A DNA stretch of 64,000 nt from Leptodontidium sp. MPI-SDFR-AT-0119. Taxonomy: Eukaryota > Ascomycota > Leotiomycetes > Helotiales > Leptodontidiaceae. Positions 1-9,385 of this stretch are shown here, piece after piece. A program made the translations under genes and the position numbers. The stretch lies in assembly GCA_020726505.1 (NCBI GenBank), contig JAHLEZ010000004.1:1116001-1180000 (forward strand), given 5' to 3'. How positions within the stretch are numbered: position 1 is the first letter of the stretch; each line of letters begins with the position of its first letter. The notes beneath the pieces are model-generated. The model did not search any database and was not told where the DNA came from. It was given only the letters and a program-made list of their open reading frames with translations.

Positions 1-119
1 GAGTACGTAATCCGAATCAGAATCTCATTCGGCTTGAGCTCTCTGCCCTTGTAGGTACCCTCTTGAATCGCACCGGTGGGCGATCCGTGGAAAGTCTTGA
101 AATCTGGCGAAGCGACCAT
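1..119 (-). CDS. Zinc-type medium-chain alcohol dehydrogenase, N-terminal fragment
   Basis: The gene reads leftwards from an ATG at 117-119 and runs off the window edge after about 39 codons without a stop. The visible protein contains the stretch KPNEILIRITY, which matches the first strand of the GroES-like domain of zinc-dependent medium-chain alcohol dehydrogenases, just before the segment where the catalytic zinc cysteine would lie. Such enzymes are soluble NAD(P)-dependent oxidoreductases of alcohols and aldehydes. Only the first fold segment is present, so the substrate class cannot be judged and a quinone-reductase-like member is also possible. Confidence 0.6.
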   Translation of the reverse strand, partial: MVASPDFKTFHGSPTGAIQEGTYKGRELKPNEILIRITY

Positions 120-239
120 GGTTGAATGCTTATCAGAGATAAATTTTTAAATGTTGTGTCTTGAAAGATTTGCTCTGGTTTGGGAAGCTGTCTGAAAGCT
201 GAGCAGGAGAGTGACAAGATATGTTTGGATTCGGATTTG

Positions 240-1078
240 ACTACCTTATATACAGCACAGAGACTCTCTAAGAGACAGTCATAGATTCATAGCCTCCCCT
301 CTATTCACTTTCCTGCCATACCTATTGTTTGTGGATAGACTGCACGAAATCGTCCTGCAAACTCTCTCCCATCTAAGTGGAGGACGGCGCTCGTTGTAAA
401 ACTTCGAAATTAACAATCTCTGCTTACTTAGCAAACTAAAGCAATGACTAGGCGCAGGGCAGTGGTAATTAGCTGATTAATAGCTTCATTACCAGCTCGA
501 AATGCGTTGTTCCTTCGATCGGATAGTCGCGCGTTGGCTTCCTCGCAATCCCAGGGGCTTGGCTGCAGCTCGCTAAGCGCTAGCCAATCACGGAGGCTCT
601 AACCTGCATATTGTTCTACAGGGATATCCCGATGGGCTTGGCCAACGGAGGGCGACCCATGAGTCGCAATTTCAATCGTTTGCTTTTGTCTTCTAAGAAA
701 ACCCAAAAAGAGAACTGCATGTTGTTATCATTAACGATGACTAATCCGCCGAGAGGGAAGTCGCTGATGCAATCCAACAGCTCCTCAGCTGATGTTTAGG
801 ATGACGATGTGGGCTTGAAGATTGCAGTATTTCTGGCAATATAAGTGACCTAAAGTCAGGAAGGCTTGATTAACGTACAAGCTCTTCGGATATTCAAAAC
901 ACTCCATGATGGCTTCGCTGGATGCTCTGATCAAAGCTCCTGAGGCAAGTTTCTTCCAGCGATGGCGAACTTCGCTAACATATCGTCCAAAGGCACTAAG
1001 CTATGGATGAAAGGAACATGCTTCCTTCTTTCCTCAGAAGGAGCGTTTGACCATAGATAGCTTCTTCGTGTTGGTAAC
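240..1078. other. Intergenic stretch, no supported gene
   Basis: This lies between the start of the dehydrogenase and the broken metallo-hydrolase gene. Only short non-coding-looking open frames are present. It presumably holds the promoters of both flanking genes, but I see no recognisable motif. Confidence 0.5.
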
Positions 1079-1909
1079 ATGGAACTCGACGAAGCCTTCG
1101 TGGTGGCCGGGGTAGGTGTTCCAATCCAGAGTCAAAATCTTAGCGTGTGTACTATCTCCATCTCATTCTCACCTAATCTTAGGCCAATGTGGGGCAATGA
1201 GCAATCCCAATCCACCTCAACACAAATGTCGCCACCTAGTCCAGATTTCCGCTCTGATTGAACATCCCACTGAAGGAAACTGGCTCTGGGGGTAACTGGC
1301 CAACAGTCTGGGGACCTCCATACAATGACCTCGTTGCCCAAATCGACTACACGGAAGACAAGGAACTCCCCGCAGCTATTGCTAAGACTGGACATTCGAC
1401 CAAAGATGTCAAAGCTGCGATCCTTGGACATCTTCATCTCGATCACGCTGGAGGGCCGGAGCACTTCGTGGGGACAGATATCCCGATCCATGTCCATGAG
1501 AAGGAACTGAAGCATGCATTCTACTCCGTCGCCACTGGTAGTGATGCCGTGGTATATATGACTCACTACCTTTGTTTTGACTTCAAGTGGAAAACTTTCA
1601 ACACCGAGTTCTTGGAGATCTTTCCGGGTTTGACTATGCGCCATGCACTTAGCCACACACCAGGACTTTGTTTGATGCAAGTCAACTTACGAGAAAGCGG
1701 AACTTGGATCTTCACTTCAGATCAGTATCACGTGAAGGAGAATTATGAACAGGATCATCCTCAAGATATGTTCAAGCACGATTGTGTAGGGAAGCTTGCT
1801 GATACAATGAAGGCTGGCAAGTTAGAGATCATGATGATTGGATACATTCAAATCAAATGATACACATGTTAGCCAGAAGGACAGATGCTAAACTTGTGTT
1901 TGGTCATGA

Positions 1910-1917
1910 CAAGGAGA
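1910..1917. repeat. Left target-site duplication of the hAT element
   Basis: The octamer CAAGGAGA here is identical to 2886-2893 on the other side of the element. It encodes the DKE part of the host gene's GHDKE motif, so the insertion point inside the coding sequence is exact. Confidence 0.88.
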
Positions 1918-2885
1918 CAGAGTGGCCATTCAGTCAGCCGGCTTTTAAGTCATTCAGCAAGCTGAGTAAATATCGTCAGCCAATCAGCTCAAAGGTATTC
2001 GTAAGCCAATCAGCCGCAATATCGTCAGCTTAAAAGCCGGCTGTCAGCTGAGGGCATTTTATTAGGTGATTTTGGAGTTAGTTTGTAAGGAGTTAGTATG
2101 TTGTTTAGGTGCCTCGCTTGAGGCATCTTGATGCCCCGGAGCGGAAAAACCACCTCCGGCACACCAAAATTAGGCGGTGAGACCTGGCAGGATAATTGAG
2201 ACTGCCTTTCCAAACATCGTATGCGCACAATTAACTCACTAATTATATCGAATTCATCCTTAAAATCATGTCTCGCGCCGACTACAAAGGAGAGGTGATT
2301 GTGCAAGTTAACGAAAGGACGCCTGAACCAGAGCCTTGGAAGGCTTACAAAGCGGAGATGTTAGAGAGGCTGGCTCCATAAATTGCTAGTTCATCTTCTT
2401 CAAGAGAACCTCGCTCGTCAAGCCGTAAAGATCAATTAGCTTTGTATCTTGAAGAGCCTTTGACAGATATGCTACTGTTGGAGTACTGGAAGATAAAGCA
2501 GGCTCAATGGCCACAGCTTGCAAAGATGGTTCTGGATTTTCTGAGTATTCCTGCCATGAGCTTTGAGTGCGAACGAGTCTTCTCCTCCTGTTCTATGCAA
2601 ACAACTCCTCACAATTCAAGGTTATTAGGAGAGACGTTATAGCACAGGGAATGTTTGAAGAATTGGCAGAGAAGAGGTCTTGTTGAGATAATGGTAGCTT
2701 TTAATGCTGTCCACTTGGGGGGGGGGGGGGGGGGGGTTTTAATATGCGTCTATTTTTGGAATCAGCTTTTAAGCAGCTTATCAGCTCTTCAGTTCAGTCC
2801 ATTCAGCTGTGAGTCTACACGTAAGTCAGTCAGTTGAGAAAGTTGCTCAGCTGATGGCTGACTGATTGGCTTAATGGCCACTCTG
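1918..2885 (+). mobile_element. Degenerate hAT-superfamily DNA transposon, 968 bp
   Basis: The ends are inverted: the left end begins CAGAGTGGCCATT and the right end is its complement AATGGCCACTCTG. The 8 bp CAAGGAGA occur at 1910-1917 and again at 2886-2893, a perfect target duplication of the length made by hAT transposases. Inside, a frame around 2268-2695 keeps the hAT C-terminal dimerisation region, including ERVFSS near 2568 and CLKNWQRRG after a stop. In-frame stops near 2380 and 2640 and the small size (autonomous hATs are about 2.5-4 kb) show an internally deleted, inactive copy. Subterminal CAGC/GCTGA-rich repeats flank it, and it contains an 18-G run. Confidence 0.88.
2719..2736. 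repeat. Poly-G run (18 G) inside the hAT element
   Basis: Eighteen consecutive G are followed by four T. The length is likely unstable and error-prone in sequencing. Confidence 0.9.
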
Positions 2886-2893
2886 CAAGGAGA
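2886..2893. repeat. Right target-site duplication of the hAT element
   Basis: This is the second copy of CAAGGAGA. Host coding sequence continues immediately in the expected frame (ETFFSYKHAPEFYM, stop at 2932-2934). Confidence 0.88.
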
Positions 2894-3066
2894 CTTTCTT
2901 CTCCTACAAACATGCACCTGAATTCTACATGTAGAAATCGATTCGTTTCAGGGCTAACGGACTCCATACCAGGCATGTACTCTCATAATTTGATCCCTTT
3001 GCCGGCAATCAATTTTTGAATTGCTTGATTCAAATTTCCATCTTTGCTGTTTCAAAATAAATGTTT

Positions 3067-3711
3067 TCACCAGGTCCCTTCAATCCCCTCAGCTTTAATT
3101 ACAGCCTTCGCTCCCTCTCTCTTGGCCAGGTTCTCCACCAAGGATGTATATCGTGGATATTTCTCCTTCATCTCAAACTGAAATTCGTTAACACCCCATC
3201 TATAGAACACAAACAGATACGCATCAACCGCCGTGAAATCCCCTCCAACAGCATGCACACTAGTCAATCTCCCCTCAACCGCTTCAAAAATCCCCATCAC
3301 CCTCTCCAAAGCCTTCGTCTTAATCCCCTCATGAGCAGCCTCATCATCAGACCATCGATACGAACGAAACACATGGCCAAATCCGCCCGTATGGAGGTTA
3401 ATCGCCAACCAACTCAGCCACTCATACACTCTGACAATGTCCATTGGCGACTTCCCCATGAGGTGCTTTTCTGGAACGAGACTGGAGATTGCGGTGCAGA
3501 CGGCAATGTTCTCTGTGATGATCTGGTCGTCGAGCACGAGGGCTGGGACTTCCATTTTAGGGTTAATGCGTTCGTATTCTTCTGGCCAGCTGGAGGGACG
3601 GTCGAATCTGTAGGCTTCGATAGCTTCGAAGGAGAGCCCGGTTTCGTAGAGGAGGATATGTGGGAGGATAGAGCAGGCTCCTGGAGCGTAGTAGAATTGG
3701 ATTTTTGCCAT
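3067..3711 (-). CDS. Glutathione S-transferase
   Basis: The 214-residue protein is intronless. The N-terminal thioredoxin-like domain (about residues 1-80) starts MAKIQFYYAPGACS. The PGACS motif with its cysteine resembles bacterial beta-class and related fungal GSTs rather than the tyrosine/serine classes. NPKMEVPAL gives the cis-proline glutathione-binding loop, and ITENIAV replaces the usual ES-A-I motif. The helical C-terminal domain fills the rest, including FTAVDAYLF near residue 165 (the GDxxxxAD-like N-cap). It conjugates glutathione to electrophiles in the cytosol. The reading frame is open further upstream to 3843, but the methionine at 3711 begins exactly at the first beta strand, so I chose it. 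It lies next to the ruined lactonase gene, with no evidence of a joint function. Confidence 0.85.
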   Translation of the reverse strand: MAKIQFYYAPGACSILPHILLYETGLSFEAIEAYRFDRPSSWPEEYERINPKMEVPALVLDDQIITENIAVCTAISSLVPEKHLMGKSPMDIVRVYEWLSWLAINLHTGGFGHVFRSYRWSDDEAAHEGIKTKALERVMGIFEAVEGRLTSVHAVGGDFTAVDAYLFVFYRWGVNEFQFEMKEKYPRYTSLVENLAKREGAKAVIKAEGIEGTW

Positions 3712-6700
3712 CTTCCCAGAGTGTTTGATCTTGTGAGCTAGTGTTTTAGTGTGTTCCTTCTGGTCGAAATTGTTGGATTTGGTCCTTTGGATGGCTTCCT
3801 GAGCAACTACTACTGACAAATCTCGGTGTGGTGGACTCCTCAACTTTGAAGACTGTGGTCATTGAAAGGCAGAAAAAGATGTATGTCCACCAAGGTTGGA
3901 GAATTCATCTGGAGTTCGATGTTTTCTTGGTTAATATTGAGTCAGTAAACAGAGAAGTATCTCGATTAATATTGAGGAGTGGCGTTGACCTCGCTTAGAA
4001 TAGTAAAGTGGGCGCCGAGGCAAAACGATGCACCTGACTGAATGTATTTCAATTGACGTGATATTCACTTGGCAAGCTTACAAACAAACCAAAAATGACC
4101 CATACAAAAGCTCGCACTCGTTCAAGACATCCAATAGAATTTGCATAAAGAGGAAATCTCCTGCCTTACATCGTAAAAGACATGCCAAGGCGTGAAGACT
4201 AAAGGGCGTGAGATATTCGTGGCTCAAAAGATAACCAAATCAGAGAGATATTGGCAGCCGAAAGTGCTTTCGTACTAGCAACTCCGAAGCGGTATTTTCC
4301 GCCCAATGGGAAACCTTCAGCATTATGCCCTCCGCGGAGTTGTTGAAGAAAAAGGAGTGGGGCTTGCAATTCGCTTATCGTAAAGGGTTAGCGAGCTCGG
4401 CCCAAAATCAACATTCAAGCCGCATGCGATATTGACGATAACTTTGTTTGAGGCTCAATTCAAGCAAAAGTGCATGCATAATTGGATTGGCGAATAAAAT
4501 TGACATGACGGGTGACAGTCGTAAAAGCCTTCCAGCGGTGCAAGTGTGAAGAGTATAAAGCCGCCCAACTGTTTGATGGTCAAGTTTCAAGAAATTAGTG
4601 TGGAAATGGCTGATAGTCCTTTTATATTCAATGGCTTCCTCAAACTTCATGTCACTGTTATTCTCTTGCTTCGCTGCTATCTTCTCGGAAAACTGAATTC
4701 CCAAACTTTAATTTAGCTGTAGATGTGACTAAAGTAGCACCGAGCGGATATAGGCCAGCAAAAAAGAATCCCTGCCGTCAATCTAGCTTTTACTACCACT
4801 CCAGTACTACTCGATTTTGAATATTTCAAAATCATAGATTGAAATAATGAAGTTGTTCTTACAAATCAAATAATTGAAAGCTACGAGTTAGAAAACAAGC
4901 CTGCAAGTAGTAAAGTCAACAAAACTACATTCCCACGCTTCGCCTTAGAGCAGTGTCAAATATCCTGCCGTTTTTGCTTTCCATACTTTCCTCACAGCCC
5001 CCTGCTCATGTACACTATGCATTGCGAAATACTTCGTAGCGGCGAGAAAATTGGAGAAACGGGGGTCAGGCGTGAATGTCAGGGACAAAGGGAGAGCTTC
5101 TACAGCCTTGACATTCGCAAGTAAAGATCTGGAAATAGTTTACTTATTTAATACTTCTGATCGTTGGCCTTCAGCTCATAAGAAACTTAGATAAAAGCTA
5201 GTCAAGTCTCATAGATTGCTTCTTCAGCGAGACTGGCACAGTGTCCAGAAGGGCTCAAGCTAAAGGTCTACGGATGCCGTTTTGTGATGTCAAATCAACG
5301 TGTCTAAGTTCGGAGCTTTTGTATAGGATATATAGATGGTATTCTTCGATCACTACATCAAAGATTCGGGTGGTAAGGGCCTAAATGGTCACTGTCAAGG
5401 ACTTTTCGGCTGTCATTTCTTAACCTTGTGTCCCACATCCGAATTTTCCCTAGCATAACAACCGTTGATTCTACAATTCAAGAATATGTTCAACATTTGA
5501 ACCTTGGAGAACAATTCAAAAAAGGGGATTTTGCCTTCCCCATCAGAGGGCAAAGTCTCCCGCTCGCATCTTGTCAGCTCGGTGGCCGTTCAAGACAGGT
5601 TGTATTTTTGATGTGAAGAAAGGAAACCAAGTAAGAGATGGGAGATATTTATACCTTGTTCCCAATGGCCAAGCTTCTGTGGACTTGAGATAACTCTGGT
5701 GTGGGTCATGGGGTTTGTCTAGAGGGGCCGCAGAACGCCTTTGGAATAGGAAGTGAATGAGTAGGTGGTTGTGAGATCATGTACTTCAATGTGAGACAAG
5801 TCCCGCTGGCCAGATAATTGTGGTCGATCGCAAGAGGCTGAATGAGCCATTCATCTTCTAATCCAGCTCCGACGTGTTATTCCTATGTGCTCTAGGTGTA
5901 GTGTATATGCAAAATAAATCTCTCACTCACATCATTCCGATGGTCGCAAAGAGACTTTCAAAGCGCAGTTTCCAAATTCTGTTCCTGGCGTGACTGGATC
6001 TTTCGAGCGCGGGATCTTGTCCCTTGAATAGCTCACAAGTATTAAATCTTGACCTTCGCTACTTTAAAGCCTCGTTGGTTTGATGGTTTTACCACAATGG
6101 AAGAATCGGATCAACTGGTGATATTGATTCATTTTTTTGTTGGTGGGTGAAGACATGAAGAAAGTGACGGGAGGATGACAGCAAGACAAAGAGCTGGCAG
6201 CAAAATTACCTTTGGGTTGAACATTTTGTGTTTGTAGAGAATCCGTTGGGAAGTCTCATCACACACACACCCAAACATTAAGATGGCAGAAGATGGATAG
6301 ATAAACCTTTGCGAAAAAGACTACAAAATTCCTGCAGCAATACTTTCTGACTTCTTCGGAGTTGCTCTGAAAACATCCCTAGAGCTAAAAAAAGAAAAGG
6401 CATCTATGTTTTTGTCTTCCTAAATACTTCCCGTCCATCTCTCGCCTCAGAAGTCACAAGCCACCTCTCTCTCACCAGCTATTTGCCAATTCGACTTCCT
6501 AGAGGCAAGATACAATAGCTATGCTGTGCTTTGAATGTTCATTCACCCATCCTTCTCTCTTCCACCAGTCTCACCAGTAACCGCACCCTCCCCCAATTTT
6601 CTCTAAGGAAGCGTCTATATATATGTATATACCGCTTCATAGGAAAATCAATCCCCTATCAGCGACAAACAAGGACACCGATGCCTGGGGTTGTGGGCCT

Positions 6701-8248
6701 GTGTCGTTTTGTGCATCTCATACGGGATCGGTTAATTGCCCTGCAGTGCTTCACTTTTGCTGTTCATCTCTACAGAATATCAGAACGTAACACAAGGAGG
6801 AGAGGAAGTCCATGGGTGCTGATTGGCTGCGGGAAGAATGAAAACTGGCTATTATCAACAAATATCCTGTTGTCAAATGTCTTTTTCACTGCCGTTCCCC
6901 CTCTCCTTCTTTATCTTCCTTGTCTTCCCTCATACCCGCACAACTCGATGATCCTCCATACTAGGATGAGGGGGCTTTGTTAACTGCTAAAACTGGCTTT
7001 ATTAATACTTCATCATGATTAATAGGAGTGAAAAGAAGCAGAAGAGTAGAGAATGGCACTGAAATGTAAAATAAAATAAATAAAATTCTTTTAATGGAAT
7101 CGAAGACCTATGGAATCGAAGAGCTACTTGGATCAGGAGAAGGCGGGGAGAGGTTGAGATACATCCCCGTCCTTAACCAAGCCCAGTAAGTGAAGTTCAG
7201 CTAGCTGTATCGTTAATACATACATACATACAAACTGTTACTATTCTTCAAGTGTACTGTGAGTGTACTGTGGTATAAATACAAGCACCACGAGTCCCAG
7301 ACCAAGTCATCCGCATCATTTGTCATTCCAACCGCCAAAAGAAGGAGTTGAGTTGCTGTAGGGTCAAATCAAAGGTCTGGAAATCTTCTTCTGTAGTTTA
7401 GGGAGCTGTCCCGTTCGTTACGTGGTGTGGATGAGGAGAACGGGGATGATAGATAGGAATGGAATATTGCAGCGATAGAACTTTATTACATATATATGGA
7501 TGGAGAGTGGAGGACGCAAAATAGAGAGTAGAGACCAGAATCGTATTCATTGTCAATCCCCATCCCACTGCCATTCTCTACACTCCTCCTCCTCAATTCA
7601 AACCCCATCTCGGCGAAAGAAGGTCTCAATCCTCCCCCCTCAAGCCTGACGCAAAATTCCACCGAAACAACACAACACAAGCCTGCAAAACACATCTGAC
7701 AACCTCACTCCCCCGTAGATTTTTGTAAAAGTGGCCCTCGTAAGCTTAAAGAAGAAAGTCGAGATCGACGAAAGGGTGATGTATTTATGAAGTACGACAG
7801 GACCCACCAGCAGCAGTCCCAGACAATCAATTGGACATTACAGAACGAATTGGTTCGACGGTGTTGGGACTTGGTACTTTTCTTTCAACAAAGTAAAAAA
7901 ATGCACAGATTGTATGAGTTATTCAAGATACTTCAAGTTTTTTTATTTTTTTAAAAAAAGTCAAAACAAAATAGATTTGATCCTGGCATTCGTAGGTTAG
8001 AATATGCGTCCCCTCCCTCGAACTTTTTAATCAAGAAGTAGCATAGCGCGGTAAATGGTACAAAAAAGGGGTATGCAAGACCGCCTTGTCATCAAGAACA
8101 AGACGACCAAAAATGACAAGAAAAACTCCAGACTCCAGATCCATGCGCCTCGCTCACACTCTCTCCTATCAACCGTCATCTCTTCTCATCTCGCGTCTCT
8201 CATCCTGGACTTCAGATCATACCCGCTCCAGAACCTAAGTGGCGGTTC
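3712..8248. other. Gene-poor 4.5-kb stretch
   Basis: No convincing full gene was found. The longest open frame (6531-6983, plus strand, 150 codons) has no recognisable motif and unremarkable composition. One short coding-like segment on the minus strand is listed separately (4945-5128). Short A/T runs and TATA-like stretches are common, as in fungal intergenic DNA. No tRNA or rRNA was recognised. Confidence 0.45.
4945..5128 (-). CDS. Possible orphan terminal exon, function unknown
   Basis: On the minus strand a frame of about 60 codons begins just after a TTTCCAG acceptor-like site at 5129-5135 and ends at TAA (4945-4947). Its composition looks coding (segments such as NVKAVEALPLSL and ATKYFAMHSVH), unlike the surrounding DNA. 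I could not find a convincing upstream exon: the DNA to 5.6 kb is broken by stops in all minus frames. It may be the 3' end of a decayed gene or chance. The family is not recognised. Confidence 0.22.
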
Positions 8249-9385
8249 TCAGTATCTCGGATTCTGACCCAGCGCACCAAGACCTTGATGCAATTCCAAC
8301 CTCGGAACAGCAGGCACACCAGACCCAGATCCTGACGACCCAGCACCTCTATACTCCGGCGGCGTCAAGTTGCCCTGACCCTGTTCAAAGTATTCCTGCT
8401 GGCTATAACTCGCGTGATCAGATCTGGGTCCACCAGGCGTGATAAGCGGGAGATTAGCATCGCTCGCCATAGGGTTGGGTCTCGTGAACGCCTTCGCAGC
8501 CTCGACATCCCCACCCCTGCCAGATCTAGAGCTCGCAGCAGCAAGAAGCTGAGCCTGCTGTTTAGCTTTTTCTTGGTTCTTTCCGTGGATGATCATAGCA
8601 ATGACTGCGATGGCTGTAGCGGCCAATCCGACGCCGAAGGCGATGGCTACTATGAGGCCTGAGGTCGTGAGGCTGTTGTCGCGTCTCATGCAGGAGTTTG
8701 CGCCGGGAGTGGCGGAGAAACATATCATTCCCGGAGCGCAGGAGGCGATTTCGGTGGTTGTTGCGACGCAGGATTGGGTCTTACCTCCTGAGACTACGCA
8801 TTGGGATGTTGATTTTGTGGTTGTGACGGAGCAGACGAGGGGGCCAGTTGTGGTCGCGGAGAGCGCGGTGGCTGTCGATGTTAGGCTGGAGCTGGAGCTG
8901 GAGCTGGATGTACTGGTCGTTGAAGAGGCTGTAGTTTCGGTGGAGGTTGTGGAGGTGGTGGATTCGGTAGTGGACTCGGATGTTGTTGTTGCTTCTGTCG
9001 ATGAAGGAGCCGTCGTCGATGTCGTCTTGGCAGATGTGGTTTTGCTCGTAGTCTTCTTGGTTGTTGTCTCCTCCTCCGTTGTACTCTCTTCCGTGGTCGT
9101 CGTCTCATCCTGTCTCCTCTTCAACTCCTCCTGTCCGGCCCGACAGTCAAAGGTAAGCCAAAGAGCTTCCGCTGTCGCATCTGCCATTGAACACCCCCCA
9201 GAAACCAAACAATCCTCAATCTCCTCTAGCCGTGCAAGGTCGATGTCTCTGTGCAAACATTCCGAGATCGCCTTGTTCGCACCGCAAGATATCCTAGCTA
9301 CCAGGTCGTCGAGGTTGTTCTGGGCGCATCCTGTCGCAGATACGATTGCGGCAGAGGCTAACAATGCGAAGAGTGTTGAACGCAT
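8249..9385 (-). CDS. Single-pass membrane protein with cysteine-rich, mucin-like ectodomain
   Basis: The 378-residue protein is intronless. Residues 1-17 form a signal peptide. A first cysteine cluster has six Cys (about 20, 34, 43, 59, 65, 81), followed by KRR at 89-91 (possible Kex2 site). A Ser/Thr-rich region (about 94-180) is probably O-mannosylated. A second six-Cys cluster covers about 185-232, one membrane helix about 243-266, and a cytoplasmic tail with Gly/Ser/Pro-rich C-terminus completes the protein. This architecture is that of fungal cell-surface sensors of the Wsc/Mid2 type, but I do not recognise a WSC or CFEM cysteine pattern, so sensor function is inferred from layout only. 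The threonine/serine tract is encoded by imperfect short repeats. It could instead be a wall-linked mucin. Confidence 0.72.
   Translation of the reverse strand: MRSTLFALLASAAIVSATGCAQNNLDDLVARISCGANKAISECLHRDIDLARLEEIEDCLVSGGCSMADATAEALWLTFDCRAGQEELKRRQDETTTTEESTTEEETTTKKTTSKTTSAKTTSTTAPSSTEATTTSESTTESTTSTTSTETTASSTTSTSSSSSSSSLTSTATALSATTTGPLVCSVTTTKSTSQCVVSGGKTQSCVATTTEIASCAPGMICFSATPGANSCMRRDNSLTTSGLIVAIAFGVGLAATAIAVIAMIIHGKNQEKAKQQAQLLAAASSRSGRGGDVEAAKAFTRPNPMASDANLPLITPGGPRSDHASYSQQEYFEQGQGNLTPPEYRGAGSSGSGSGVPAVPRLELHQGLGALGQNPRY

Larger units (their letters stand above)
1079..2934 (+). pseudogene. Metallo-beta-lactamase-fold lactonase-like gene, frameshifted and interrupted by a hAT element
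   Basis: The protein resembles AHL-lactonase-type metallo-hydrolases, which open lactone rings using two metals. The metal-binding HLHLDHAGG motif is at 1429-1455 and a late GHD motif near 1902-1910. Reading begins at ATG 1079, and a 55-nt intron (1147-1201) joins to a second exon reading ALIEHPTEG. The frame is then lost near 1270-1290: the continuation is found in the next frame. It changes again near 1770-1812, after which RDHDDW and the FGHDKE motif are read. A 968-bp element (1918-2885) follows, and the last codons with stop 2932-2934 resume directly after it. With one insertion and two apparent frameshifts it should be dead. An unrecognised intron near 1770 could explain the second shift, but I found no splice pair that fits the phase. 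Confidence 0.75.

Noticed and set aside
3712..3843. Upstream extension of the glutathione S-transferase
   Set aside because: Adds 44 residues without a targeting signal before the first conserved strand; the internal Met at 3711 is the better start.
6531..6983. 150-codon open frame on the plus strand
   Set aside because: No recognisable motif, no splice partners, amino-acid composition like random translation of A/T-rich DNA.
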